The notes: generated from the sequence alone by a model not told the origin. Shown: positions 10,499 to 22,740, counted from the stretch's first letter. The stretch: 64,000 nucleotides of DNA from Talinum fruticosum (GCA_021018815.1 JAITYX010000154.1:248001-312000), one strand, 5' to 3'. A program made the numbers and translations.

Positions 10499-11889
10499 TG
10501 AAGGTTTGCTCTTGGAGAGGTTAAATCACCCGAGAGGGGGTGAATAGGGTGATGGAGGATTTTTAAAAAATATCAAACAGTTTTGCATAGATCGGACTAA
10601 GAAACAGATTCTAAGTCTAGATTGGACTTAGAAAGTTAAGCACACACGAATTACGTGGAAACCCTCCTGGGCGAGAAAACCCGACGTGGAAACCCTCCTG
10701 GGGTAGAAAACCATAGACATTGCTAATCCAACCACCAAGTCAAATCCAATAATTGAATCCACAATTACAAAGGAGTGAGTCTTACCCGAATTTGTCCCAT
10801 AGACAATTCCTTTACAAGTTTTCCTAGACTCGAAGTTCCCTTATTTGATCTAGTACTTCCTGACAGAGTTAGCCCTTATGATGAGGGGCAATTAAGCTAA
10901 GTTAGCCCTTAAAGCTTAGTCAAGGGATTTAGAAAGAAAGTGACAAGTAAAAGTGATTGAAAGACATTCTTTACAACTCAAAAAGTTAAAAATACAAAGT
11001 TGGAGTTATAAAAGCTAGAAGATTGAGTAAGAGTAGAATATATTCAATTCCACTAATGTGTTCAGCAATTTTCAAGTCTTATGGAGTGGCATCTATTTAT
11101 AAGCACCAAGGAAAAATGACCTTTGGGACTAGTTCTGGAAAAGTGAGCCTCAATAGCCGTTATAACGGCTAATCCGAGTCACTTAGAAAAGATTTGTTGA
11201 GATGTGAATGTTGTGTAGTGATCCTTGGTTCGGAAGATGGTCCAACCCTCTAGTGCTGATTGGAACCTTTGGTGGAAACAAACATTAGACTCAAAGTTGA
11301 AGTTTTGAGTTTTGGAAACAAACAATACAAACACGGTGTCTAAGCCATGTCCAAAAATGGGTGATTTACGTCCGTTGGTGTTTAACGGCTAGAAATCGGC
11401 TGCTTTTGTATTTCAAAAATAGATTATACTTAAATCAAATCAAAGTGGTACTCAAAGTATAAAAATACTTCGGTCCAAAATTAGGCATAGATAATAATTA
11501 AATCAAAGTAATTAAGCACTTAATTATCTTCGACCTAAAAGAATCGAATTTTCCGAATCTAATATTCATTAGGTTAAGATTCTATCTTGAGTCAATCTAT
11601 AAAATTATCAAGTTAGAAAGAATAAGATATCAAAATTTATAAACATGATCAAGTCAATAATTCTTAATAAATAAACGAAAAAATTAGAATTAACACTATA
11701 ATTCATTTTCACATAAAACACAAAGTCGAGTGCTTAGAATAAAAGTGTTGGAGAAATTATTTACTCATGTGATTGTTCTAAGTTGTGTCTGAGTGGGTGA
11801 GAAACACAATTAAGAAATGTTATGCTTGAAGAATAGGGCATTCAAGTCCCAAAACTTAAGAGAGATAGAGAGTTATACTTGAGTCTTCA
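10499..11889 (-). repeat. Copia LTR, essentially full length, minus strand
   Basis: On the minus strand it starts TGAAGACTCAAGTATAACTCTC (11889) and ends AGCAAACCTTCA (10499), the same termini as the plus-strand LTRs at 16057 and 19026. Length is about 1.39 kb. A TATA-like CTTATAAATAGATG is at about 11090-11103 on the minus strand. Together with 10095-10498 it is the 5' end of a minus-strand element. Confidence 0.85.
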
Positions 11890-11984
11890 TCGTTCTTCAC
11901 CGGCCAAAGAATCTCGCTTTCGCATGCCCCAAAACCCAATTCTTAATCAATTTTAAACCAAGTTTAAAGAAGAGCTTTCGCATG

Positions 11985-13416
11985 GGTAGAGGCCATGAAA
12001 GAAGAGCTTAATCAATTTTAAAGAAACCAAGTTTAGACTATGACCAAACGACCTTCGACCGCCCGAGTCATAGGAAGCAAATGGGTTTTCAAGAACAAAC
12101 TGGATGAGAAAGGGTTGGCGATCGAAATAACGCTAGACTTGTTGCTCGGGATTACAATAGAAAGGATGGGATTGATTGTGGGGAAACCTTTACACCTAAT
12201 TCCTAGGATTGAGACAATCGGAATCCTGTTAGCATTTGCATCTAGCATGAATACCAAGCTTTATCAAATGGATGTCAAATGTGCTTTTACGAACATTTTT
12301 ATTCAAGAAGAAGTTTATGTTGAGCAAGCCCCTAGATTTGAAAACTTAGAATTTCCAAATCATGTTTTCAAATTGCAAAAGGCTTTATATGGTCTTAATC
12401 AGGCTCCCGGAGCTTGGTATAAAAGACGAGCGGTTTCTTTGTTGAAAATGATTTTAAAAAGAGGGCACATTGATAGAACTCTTTTTCAAACAAACCAAGG
12501 AGAAATATTTTCTTATCATTAAAATATAAGTTGATGATATAATTTTTAAAGCTACTAATGAAACTCTATGTTAAGAGTTTTCTTAGTTGATGAGGCATGA
12601 GTTCCAAATGGGTATGATGGGAGAACTCAATTTTTTTCTTGGTCTATAAATCAAACAAGACAAAGATGGCATCTATGTCCAGTCAATCCAAGTATACGAA
12701 GGAGTTATTAAAGAAGTAAAAGCTACAAGATGTGAAACATGTAACAACACCTATGAGTAGTAGTTTGAAACTAGACTCGGACGAGAAAGGTAAAGTCGTA
12801 AATCAAAAACTCTATAGAGGTATGATTGGTTCTTTACTCTATCTCACATCTAGTATGTCGAGATATCATGTTCCGTGTGTGCCTTTTGTGCAAGATTTCA
12901 AGCTAAATCAAAAGAATTACATCTCACTTGTGGGGACGAAAATTTTCGAGATATCTTACGGGGACTCAAAATCTTGCTCTATGGTTTTCTAAAGACTCGA
13001 AATGACTCTCACTTGGATACTCGGATGTTGATTATGCTTGATACAATGTTGATAGAAAGAGCACGCCAAAAGTATGCCGGTTTCGGGTCAATCACTCATC
13101 ATCACGCAAGTTTCTTGGTCGATTACTCATCTTACGTGGATCAAGCAGCACTTGAAGGATCTTGGACTATCATTCATATCTATCCCAATCAAGTGTGACA
13201 ATCGAGTGCAATCAGTATTACTAAGAATCCAGTTCAACACTCAAAGACAGACATATTAAGGTCATATATCATTTTTTGAGAGACCATTCTGAAAAAGGTG
13301 ATATTGAACTTGAATTCATTCCTACAAAATTTCGGTTAGTCGATATTTTCAGTAAGCCTCTTAGTGAGGATCAATTTTGCTTTATTATGAATGAGTTTGG
13401 CATGATTAATACATGA
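11985..13416 (+). pseudogene. Copia reverse transcriptase and RNase H of plus-strand element 1
   Basis: The reading begins in the integrase-RT linker (GRGHERRA, out-of-frame remains of EWVEAMKEE). RT motifs VIGSKWVFKNKLDEKG, YQMDVKCAFTN, EEVYVEQAPRFEN and ALYGLNQAPGAWYKR lie in a 160-codon open stretch at 12040-12522. The active site GTTGATGATATA (12530-12541) and the RNase H segment to the DIF.KPLSEDQF motif (13340-13385) follow in shifted frames, ending at TGA 13414-13416. About 95 bases of disordered repeat-like sequence (11890-11984) separate it from the minus-strand LTR. It belongs with the third ORF and 3' LTR to 17502. Confidence 0.82.
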
Positions 13417-13954
13417 TTATGTGATTTATTACATGAATTATCCTTGCATGATTATGTGTTATATGTTACGATAACAAATGGATCGAGCAAATCGAGAATG
13501 AGACCGAGCTATGAGTTATTAGTTATTTGAGTGTTCTTAGTCACTCGGAAATAATAATGAGTTAGACTCGGTTTATCGAGCAAAATGGACATCAAACTTC
13601 GGGATCATCTCTAGATAAATGGAGAATTTTAGAAATCTTTTTGAAAACTCTTTCTTCTCTTTCTCTACCATGCGTTTCAATAAGAGAAAACTAGTCATTG
13701 GAAAGCGGGTGGAATTCTAGCCGTTAGAGTGCGAACGTCACACCCGTCCGAGAGTGTTGCTTGGTTTTCGGGTCATAACGAAAGTTGAAGGTTACTTCTT
13801 TTGCTATAAATAGAACACTTCTACCTTCTTTTCTTTCCTTGCTCTCTATTCTCGACACTACGCTTACTCATATTCTCTCTCTTGTTCTCCAAATTCTAAA
13901 GCTTTCACTACTCTCTCTCTCGACTTTCTTTCTATCTCTTCTTCGCCTTTCACC
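13417..13954 (+). other. Spacer and leader of third ORF
   Basis: Non-coding. The first part resembles 6877-7057. The last 140 bases are a CT-rich leader that follows a TATA box and precedes the ATG. Confidence 0.5.
13804..13813 (+). promoter_or_regulatory. TATA box ahead of third ORF
   Basis: CTATAAATAG, 142 bases before the ATG at 13955, is followed by a pyrimidine-rich leader. The minus-strand copy at 903-912 has the identical 10-mer at nearly the same distance, although the sequences around it have diverged. Confidence 0.55.
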
Positions 13955-15292
13955 ATGCCTAAGCGAGGAACCACTCAAGAATTTGGTTCAGCCACCAAAA
14001 GGCTCACACCAAAAACATTCGGGGAGGTACTTGAAACCGTCCTCGGCACTTCGTCGTCCAACACCTAACGTTCGATGATAAATTATTTCGACCACTTCTT
14101 TCTCATGGTTGCACAATATCAAAGATACAGGGGTATACAATTATTTGTGCTTTTGTGAATATATCTATCCCGAACTCGTTATCGAGTTCTATGTAAGCAT
14201 GACTTTTTCGAGCGTTCCATAACCTCAAAAGCTAAGGGTACGCTTGTACAAATCAATCGACTCTTCTTCACAAACTCTTCAAAGTCACTTTTCTCTTTCT
14301 CAACACCAACCCTATAACTTTCATGGAAGTCGCAGATGACATCTTTGAATAGTATGCAAAAGAAGTGCGTTAGTCACGAAAGAACTTTTCTATGACTCGG
14401 ACGAAATGCGAGGTAAGGCTACTCTGTTTCATTGTAATGAGAGCCTTCTTTTCTAATCATTATAGCAAGGAGAATCCAAACTCCAAGATTCTCAAAGCCT
14501 TGTTCGACATTCTAGAGGGCTACCAAGCGGACCTCTTCCCGGCTATCCTTGAGCGGATGACTTACGTGCCGGCTCACTCAAAGAGAGTTAGCTCCTTATC
14601 CTTTCGGAGCTCTTTTAAGCTGTTGTTTTTAAATAGTTCAAAGTTCCCCTTCCCACAGGCCTAAACGCTATCTCGGAATCCGCCATTTGTATTGGTAGAA
14701 AAGAGCTTTTGCAGTGCGGGTACCGGGAGGTTAAGCCCGGTGTCTCGGTTCACGGGTTTGAATTGACACCTCCTTACCCACTCGGACTCGAGACGGCACC
14801 AGCTCTTCAAACCCCTACTATTGGTCTTTCTACTTCTCAATCCCCTCGTCTCTCGCTTCCGTATGCCGAAATGTTAAAGAAATTTGCTGCTTGTGTTTGA
14901 AGAGTTTCACACTACTCTCCACTCATTCCAAAATGTTATTCAAAACCTAGTTATTCACAAGAAAACCCCGTGAGTCTCAAATTAGGGAGAACTAGGATCT
15001 CATGTTCGAGTTCAAGGAGATTATCAAAGAGCAACATGAGCAGCTTTGCCTCCTCCAAGAACGCGAGATCAAAAGCTGCTGAGGACTCGGACACATTTGA
15101 TATTCTTGAGGAGTCCTCCGGCCTGACTATGTCAACCTCGGCTAAGGTTGAAGAATCAGCTGAAGAGGCAGCTGAGGAAGAAGCTCAAGCTGTAGAAGGA
15201 GAAGTTGAGGAGAAGGAAGAAGAAGAAAAGAACAAGAAGCGGCTGCTCCACTCGAGGGCTAAGGCGCAAAAGAACGAGAACCGATCTCTTTA
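13955..15292 (+). pseudogene. Third ORF (env-like position) of Copia element 1
   Basis: It starts MPKRGTTQEFGSATKR at an ATG with a good plant context (CACCATGCC). The frame shifts several times. The piece at 14440-14664 carries NPNSKILKALFDILEGYQADLF, which has a counterpart in the minus-strand copy. The C-terminal part (14970-15292) is very acidic, with a run of Glu/Ala/Lys at about 15120-15240 that could form a coiled coil. It stands between RNase H and the polypurine tract, the place of envelope-like ORFs in Sireviruses. I see no convincing membrane anchor. It could instead be a captured host gene. Confidence 0.5.
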
Positions 15293-16042
15293 GATCAAGT
15301 TACGAGTGGCTTAGAAGAGGCTGGCGATGTGGGTTAGTCAAAAGTCCCTACCTTAGAAGCCCCACCCGCAGTTGTCTTCGAGGAAGAATAGCCTGAGGAT
15401 GATGTTTCCTTGGTTCACGGAACCACGACTAAGCGGATCCCCGATATTCCATTACTGTAGCCTCCCCGTTCATCCACTTCTACACAAGCATAGGGGAGAA
15501 AATTTTTTTCTCTTTTTAATCCCTCCTCATCCAGGACAACCTACCTCTTCTTCTTAGTCTATTTTTTTCTCTTTTTAATTTTTATTTCTTTTTCCCAACA
15601 TCTGTTGTACTATTCTACTATTTTCTTCCCAACTTTTGATGAAATGCATAGGGAGAAAAATAGGAAACTTGGATGTTTGGTTTAGAAGGAGTTCATTCCT
15701 TTTGTCTTACTTTATTTTATTTTTTACGAACATATTTCTTTTCCGAGCAATGAATGAATTTTCTTTCTATGAGAATGCCTATTTCCGAGTTACATACGTT
15801 TATTTATTTATTTTTTGCTCTAATATTTAACTCTTTAACATATATGCTTTAGTTACAATTTCTTCTCTTTCTTTGCTCACGATCAATTATCCGCAAATTT
15901 GTTACGAGTTGTGATCTAAGTTGCACTTTATAAGTATCGCAAGTTTTACTTAAGAGAACAATATTTCCTGCTTTGATCATTTGCAATGAAAACTCATTTT
16001 TTAACTAACAAGTTTCTATCTTAAGTATGGAATGCCTTTCAT
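15293..16042 (+). other. 3' non-coding region of Copia element 1
   Basis: AT-rich, T-rich on the plus strand, no credible gene. It leads to the polypurine tract. Confidence 0.5.
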
Positions 16043-16056
16043 CAAAAGGGGAAGAT
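16043..16056 (+). other. Polypurine tract
   Basis: CAAAAGGGGAAGAT directly precedes the LTR start TGAAGTCTC. This is where plus-strand DNA synthesis is primed in LTR elements, and it fixes the LTR boundary. Confidence 0.8.
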
Positions 16057-17502
16057 TGAAGTCTCAAGTATAACTCTCTATCTTTCTTAGGTTTTGATTC
16101 TAAGTCATTATGAGTTTTATAGAAACTCATATCTAAGTTTTCATTCCGTTACGACTGACTCACAAAGTTCTTTACTTGCATAATCTCTTACTTGTGTTTC
16201 TAACTCACTCGGACATCACTCGGAATAATCGCATACTCAAATAATTTCTCTAACGCACTTACTTTGAGGACTAACTTTGTATTCTAGAGAAAATGAATTA
16301 AAACGTTAATTCATTATTCCAAGTTAGTTTATATCCTGGAGAATTATTTGATTGTATCAAGTTCATGCTTTTTGAAGATTTAATATCTAACTTGATCACA
16401 TTTCGGATTGACTCAAGATGGAATCCGAACCTATTTAATATTAGACTCGAAATTTCCATTCTTTTAGGCAAAAGATAATTAAGCACTTAATTACTCCGAT
16501 TTAATTATTATCTCGTGCCTAATCTTGGACCACGAGTATTTTATACATTGAGAACCAATGTGGTTTGCTCTTGTAGGTTATTCAAACGAGACTAATCGAT
16601 TTTTTGAATTGCAAAAGCAACCCACTTCTAGCCGTTAAGCACCTGCAGACAAGGTTTAGCTACTTCTAGACATGGCTCGGACACCATGTCAAGGTTGTTT
16701 GTTTCCAAAACTGGAAAACTCCAACTATAAGCCTAATGGTTGTTTCCACCTCGGTTTTCAGTCACCTCCAGTTGATTGGACCTTATTCGGAGCCAAGAGC
16801 CGTTGCACAACGTTCACATCCCAACGGATCTTTTACGAGTGACTCGGAATAGCCGTTATAATGGGTAGTGAAGACTTGAATCCAGAAACAAGACTCAATG
16901 ATCCTTTTACCTGGTTATCTATAAGTAGAAGCCATTCCACAAGACATGAAGATTTCTCGAAGCAAAATTACTCGTTGAACTAATTATCGTGCTTATTCTC
17001 ACACACTCTTCTACTTACAACTCCAACTTGTATTTCATATCTTCTAAGTTGTAAAGAAAGTCTTGTAATCAGTTACATTCTTTTCTTACTTTCTTTGTAA
17101 GTCCCGTCACTGAGCTATTAAGGTTAACTCAGCTCGGTTGCCCCTAATTATAAAGGTTACCCGAGTCGGAAAATACTAGATCGGATAAGGGAACTTCGAG
17201 TTTAGGAAAACTTTGTAAGGAATTGTTTAAGGGAGAAATTTTGGTTGAGTTATTACGTTGTATTTTGTGGATTCAAAATAGTGGATTTTACTTGATGCTT
17301 CGATTAGATGCTTCGATTAGCACTTGTCCGTGGTTTTCTCCCCAGGAGGGTTTACACATATATATGTGTATTTGTCCTTTTAAGTCCATTTTAGACTCAA
17401 AATCTGCTTTATCTAAGTGTTTGTGCAAAAAGTGTTTATTCTCCTCATCATCCTATTCACCCCCTTCTAGGGTGACTTTAACTCTCCAATAGCAAACATT
17501 CA
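16057..17502 (+). repeat. 3' LTR of Copia element 1
   Basis: It starts TGAAGTCTCAAGTATAACTC after the polypurine tract and ends AGCAAACATTCA. It is the same family as 19026-20453, 10499-11889, 9009-9797 and 54109-55713. A TATA-like CTATAAGTAG lies at about 16918-16927. Near the end is the inverted repeat TCACCC...GGGTGA. Confidence 0.85.
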
Positions 17503-17653
17503 CATGCCCCATTTAGGAGGTCGGTTTCACGACGAAAAATTCCAAATATTACACAATAACCAACATTAAAAATTGTCGCACGGAATCGAGGTAAGTATCC
17601 TTCGGTGTCTACTGTGAACCTTCATCTTTTAGACTTACTCAAACTGGGGTAAC
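17503..17653 (+). other. Remnant 3' end of a Tat/Ogre-type element, with polypurine-like tract
   Basis: A short non-coding stretch ending AAACTGGGGTAAC just before an Ogre-type LTR start. The position suggests a degenerate polypurine tract. Everything upstream is replaced by Copia element 1. Confidence 0.4.
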
Positions 17654-19025
17654 TATAGACACCAAAAAGTGTCGTCCCTTATCTCTTTTAATTTTGTATT
17701 TATTTTGTTAGCCCGATAATGAAATCCTAAGTCCTGTTTGAGGATTTGATCATGGATAGTGATTGATTGGGGCGACGGAAGATACTAAACGACAAAGAAC
17801 CCCCAGCACCATATAAATAGCCATTTGCCTTGATTCGATCCAAAAACACCCTTTTTCTTTCGGACGAAATAGACCAGGACCAAGCCTCCAGAGAAAATTG
17901 AATCCGAGTGTCAGCGTCTTGGGAAATTCTAGGCTCGGAATTTCGTATTTCACTTTTGTCCAATCGGACACGGAGCTAAAGAGCTCCAAGACGACATTAG
18001 ACATTGCATTTCATGATCATCGAGTATCAAAGTACTGCGTTTAATCTCCAAGATAGTCCGCCGAATACTAGGAGCTTCCCCTCAAAACGGTGTCGCATGG
18101 TCGGCGCCCCTACCTGGACTTTTAAGCGAAACACAACTTTTGGGCCAGGAGACTCCCTTCGTAGCATGCTATGGCACAAAAGCCTTAGCAGAATCGGGCG
18201 GCCGGCGCCCTGTCAAAATTCGATCTAGTTTTATCCTCTCTTATTCGGTTCAATCTTAGGATTTTCTTGCCGGGTTTTTCTATTGTTTTAAAAGGCAAGC
18301 TGAGAGCAGTCCTAGGTCATTTGTGACCTAGGTTTCTCCCTATAAATAGAGAGCGTTGGCTCTCATTTCAGAGATGACTTTGTCCTAGGCATTATGCTCT
18401 GCAAAAGTTGACCAAAGCATACATCCCCGAACATTACTCTACTCGAAAAGCCTCCCCAAATATTCCTCTTTCCCACACACCATCGCTGAATTTGTGCAAA
18501 GAGTTAAAGAATATTAAGTTATTCCGATCTTTGGGCACTCATTTAGGTGATCTTTCCTACTCCCTACAAACATACTTGTTTCAAAACTCATAAAAATAAC
18601 CCCTTTTCTTTGATTCATTACTTGTCACATCAAGTAATCCTGTGTGGCGATCTAGATCGATGAGCTGGGAAAACCCGAGGGCAAAGATTTAGCCTTCGAC
18701 CAGTTATTTAGTTTATGTTTTTATTGCTTTCCGTATTGTGGATCAAAGTTGTATCGCTTTTATTTTCTTCCGCGACGGATGTAATTTCTTTAATTCCTTG
18801 CATTTCTTTCCTTTTCGCTTTTTACTTTCTTTATCGTTTTCTCTATTACTGCCTTTATCGCTTTCCTTAACTATGTTTGGTTGATTTAATTTTTCTTAGT
18901 ATGTTGTGTGCTTGTGTTTTCTGAACGTTCTTTTAATATACTACTCAAACTAATAATTATAGTCTACGAATGAGCTGAACGGAAGTGTTTTCCCTACGTT
19001 TCATACCCTCGCCCCAAATCCAATT
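17654..19025 (+). repeat. Tat/Ogre-type LTR, 3'-truncated by Copia element 2
   Basis: It starts TATAGACACC (family start TGTAGACACC) and follows the LTRs at 30341-32187 and 60366-62135, sharing AACAAAGAACCCCC-type boxes, the GTCATTTGTGACCT box and the CATACCCTCGCCCC box near 19005. The match ends at 19025, exactly where the Copia LTR TGAAGACTTAGG begins, so the rest of the LTR should lie beyond the right end of Copia 2, outside the window. Confidence 0.78.
18341..18350 (+). promoter_or_regulatory. TATA box of Ogre-type LTR
   Basis: TATAAATAGA. The sister 5' LTR has a mutated form, GTAAATAGAG, at about 31016, and the 3' LTR has lost this region by deletion. Confidence 0.45.
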
Positions 19026-20453
19026 TGAAGACTTAGGTATAACTCTCTATCTCTCTGTAGTTTTGATTCTAAGTCATTCTAAGCTTTTAAGCAACTCATA
19101 TCTAAGTTTTTATTATTTTCGACTTACTTAGAAACCATTCATCAAGCATAACATTCTTAAGCGTGTTTCGACCCACTCGAGATACAACTCAAAATAATGG
19201 CATGAGTAAATAATTTCTCAAACACTTTTATTCCGAGCACTCGACTTGATGTTCTAAGTGAAAATGAATTACTCGTGTTAATTCCACTTTCTAAGTCAAT
19301 TTATTTATTAACAATTATTTACTTGATCAAGTTTATGTATTCTGATTCTTTATTATTACTAACTTGATAATTTTAAGGATTTACTTAAGATGGAATTTGA
19401 ACCTAATGAATATTAACCTCGGAAAATTCAATTCTTTTAGGCGGCGAGATAATTCGAGTGCTTAATTACTTTGAATTATTTGTTTTCTTTGCCTAATCTT
19501 ATACCAAAGTATTTTTACACTTTAAGTACCACTTTGATTTGCTTTTACGAAGTTGATTGAACAATCTTAATCTATTTTTGAAAAGCAAAAGCAGCCAGCT
19601 TTTAGCCATTAAACATCAGCGAGATAGAAATCGGGCATTTACGGACATGGCTCGGACACCGTTTCGGGGTTGTTTGTTTCCAAATCCGATAAACTTCAAC
19701 TTTGTGTCCAATGGTTGTGTCCACCATATAATTCAGTCACAACTAGAGGGATGGACCACTTTTTGAGCAAAGGACTACAACTCAATGTTCATATAACAAC
19801 GGATCCTTTTACGAGTGACTCAAACAGACTGTTACAATGGCTATTGAAGCTCACCGAGTCCCTAAGAAGTCTCAACGGCTAATCTTCCCTATTGTGTATA
19901 AATTGAATCCACTCCATAAGACTTGAAGATTGCTAAACATATTGCTTAACACGTACTTAGTGCTTACTTACTCAATCTTCGACTTATAACACTAATTCTA
20001 TAATTCGACTTTTTGAGTTGTAATGAAAAGTCCCTTGACCGAGTTGTAAGGGATAACTCAGCTCAATTGTGCGTAATCTGTAAAGTATCTCGGTTAGGAA
20101 GTACCGGATGAGATAAGGGAACTTCTAAGTCTAGGAAAATCTGTATTTTAATTATGTAAGGGAGTAATTGTATAAAGAGTCATTCCTTGTATTTTGTGGA
20201 TTCAAAATAGTGGATTTGACTTAGTGCTTGGACTATCAATGTCCAGTGGTTTTCTCGCCCAGGAGGGTTTCTAAGTGTATCCGTGTATTTGCCTTTCTAA
20301 GTCCATTTTAGACTTAGAATCTGCTTTATCAAGGCTTAGAATTATTCTCTAAGTTTCTTTTGTGCAAAATAGTTTTTATTTTCGGAAAAATCATCCATCA
20401 TCCTATTCACCCTCCCTCTAGGGTGACTTAATCTCTCCAAGAGAAAACCTTCA
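19026..20453 (+). repeat. 5' LTR of Copia element 2
   Basis: Starts TGAAGACTTAGGTATAACTC and ends AGAAAACCTTCA, immediately before the primer site. About 1.43 kb. It carries TATAAATTGA at about 19898 and the inverted repeat TCACCCT...AGGGTGA near the end. Confidence 0.85.
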
Positions 20454-20473
20454 ATAAGTATCAAAGCCTAGGC
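20454..20473 (+). other. Mutated primer-binding site of Copia element 2
   Basis: Reads ATAAGTATCAAAGCCTAGGC against the family form TTGGTATCAGAGCCTAGGC. The same ATAAGTATCAAAGC change is present at the start of all four tandem copies (22754, 25030, 27336), so it predates the amplification. Confidence 0.75.
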
Positions 20474-20512
20474 TTTCAAGAGCATCTTGTAATCCAAAGG
20501 TCTAAAGATCAG

Positions 20513-22740
20513 ATGGCTCAAAATAATGGACAGTTCGAGGAAGGAAGCTTTCATTAGACCACCCAAGTTAAAGAGATCAAACATTGCACAATAGAAGAAG
20601 ATGATGGAATGCTTCCTCCAGGATCTGTGATGAGAATGTCCGGAACATCATTGAGCATGGAAACTGCATTCTTACAAAGATAGAAGGAGCAAGAGCGAAC
20701 CCAAAGGAGAAGTATGAGTACAGAATTGAAGATAATTAAAAGTTCGGGAAGAACTTCAAAGCCATGAACACTCGATGTGCGTTATCAACTCGGAAGATTA
20801 CAATAGAGTGTTAGCCGAGTGACACAGCCAAAGAGGTGTAGGAAACATTGGTCAACACCTATGATGGAACCAGGTAGCTGAAGCAAGCGAAAGTAAGACA
20901 AATTCTTCATATGTATGAGCTGTTAAAAATGGAACCCGATGAGAACATGACTCGGATGTACATTCGCTTCACTAAGATTGTCAACAATCTCAAATCTCTA
21001 GAATTGAAGTCTACTAAGGAGAAGATAGAGTCCCAAGGTGACAGCAATTGAAGAAACTCAAGTTCTTTCTAAGTTAAAACCAAATAAGCTTATTTGGAAG
21101 CTTCTCACACATGAGCTACACCTACAAGAAGAGGAAGCGGAGGTCAACACCAAAACACCGCACTTAAGGCCTCGGAAAATAAACGACGAAGCCTAAGCTC
21201 TTCGGACTCGAAGAGGATCCCATGGCACTCATTGCCCGAGGTTTCAAAAAGATGATGAACTGCAAACAAGTGGTAAAAGAGGCCAAAGCAGGAGTTCTAC
21301 AAGAAAGAAAAGAAAGGTAAAAACTCATCCCTTTCAAATTTGTCTTTAACTAAGAACTCGGACGTTTTGAGTGTGGCAGCAAGGAGCACATAGTGAAGGA
21401 CTGTTCAAAGAGAAAAAAAAAGAAAAAGAAAAAGGCTATGGTGGCTACATGGACCAATGATGACTGCTCTCGAAGATGATGATTCCGATGACTCAAAGTG
21501 TCTAATGGAACCGACGGACTCGTAAGTTGGATAAGAGTCGGATAGTAATGGTTCGAGATGCTATGGAGATAGATCGTCGGGAGGTATTTAACTACTTCCT
21601 AAAGATTTCCAAACTTGATCTTGTTAGATATATATTTAGTTTGGAAGAAAAGTCATATTTTGACTCTTCCGATTCCAAAGAACAACTTAAGTCTCTTAAT
21701 ACTTGAATTACTTGTTTTCAAAAAGGAGTTAGAAACTTAAGACAAAATCTGAAAGTACATGAGACCGAGTGCCCAAGACAATGAGACTGAATCGAGTGCC
21801 TCGGAATATAAAAAGTGCAACTAAACGGAAGCTCAATGAGTGTCAAGAGTTGGCTTTAAAACTCACTCAAGGTGAGAAACACCTGGATCTTTTACTTGGC
21901 TCTTATTGTCTCTAACTTTGAAAAGAAGGTCACGGTTAGAATGCTCGAACAAGAATTTTTCAAATCATTTCAAAATAGATTCTAGAACTATTAAGTTCGG
22001 GAAGGCTAGGCATGGTCCCATTCCATTCACGAGAGAAAAGGGACTGAGCCCGGACTAGTTTCCATGAGAAAAGCCTTCTCAACCTCTTTACAAAAGAAAA
22101 TGTTTTCGAGAGAAAAGAGAGACAAACACAATTTTCAAGAATGAAGATTCATAATTAGACCAAACCTAAAATTATTCAAATCTGGGTTCCCAAAGGTGCT
22201 CTTCCTCAAAGAAAAACCAAAGTAAAGACGATTCTTGGGTTTGTAAGAGGAAGTAAGAAGGGTTAGTTTATTTACGTCTTACAGGTGACTCAAAACGAAA
22301 GGGTCACTAGTACTTAGACAGTGGGTGCTCACGCCATAACTTGGAGACTCAAAACTCTTCTCCGAGATAGGAGATATGAAGGGAGGACAACTCACATTTA
22401 TATACAATAGAAAAGGCAAGATAGTTGGGATTGGCAAGATTGGTCAAGGAGACAACTTAGTTAATCCAATCAACCTTGTCAAAGGGCTCAAGCATAATCT
22501 TGTAACCATCTCTCAAGCAATGTGACAAAGGTTAAGAGCTAAGATTCACTCAAACCAACTGCTTCATTTCTAATGCAATCACCAAAGAGACAAAGCTATC
22601 AAATCCGAGGTCAGGTAACACCTATACCATTCCTCTCTCATATTCTAATCAAAACTTGTCATGTTTAAAAGCATCTTTGAATGATGATTCATGCTCATGC
22701 TTGTCGTAAACTAGATCATATTAGTATGCATACCATCCAA
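20513..22740 (+). pseudogene. Copia gag-protease, tandem copy 1
   Basis: The gag starts MAQNNGQFEEGSFH at 20513 and carries the MLPPGSVMRMSGTS segment, followed by many frameshifts. Recognisable parts are KPNKLIWKLLTHELH (about 21080-21125), the zinc-knuckle region (about 21360-21420), RYIFSLEEKSYFDSSDSKE (about 21630-21690), the protease region (about 22300-22350) and LVKGLKHNLVTIS (22480-22510). It is followed by CATACCATCC and then a new LTR tail and primer site rather than integrase, so it could never have supplied a complete polyprotein. The first knuckle cysteine is damaged (CTCTGG of copies 2 and 3 reads CTCGG here). Confidence 0.75.

Noticed and set aside
13785..14078. 97-codon frame starting MKVTSFAINRTLL with a hydrophobic start, as a signal peptide
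   Set aside because: It reads through the TATA box and CT-rich leader in another frame than the MPKRG ORF; the Leu/Ser run comes from the CT-rich DNA.
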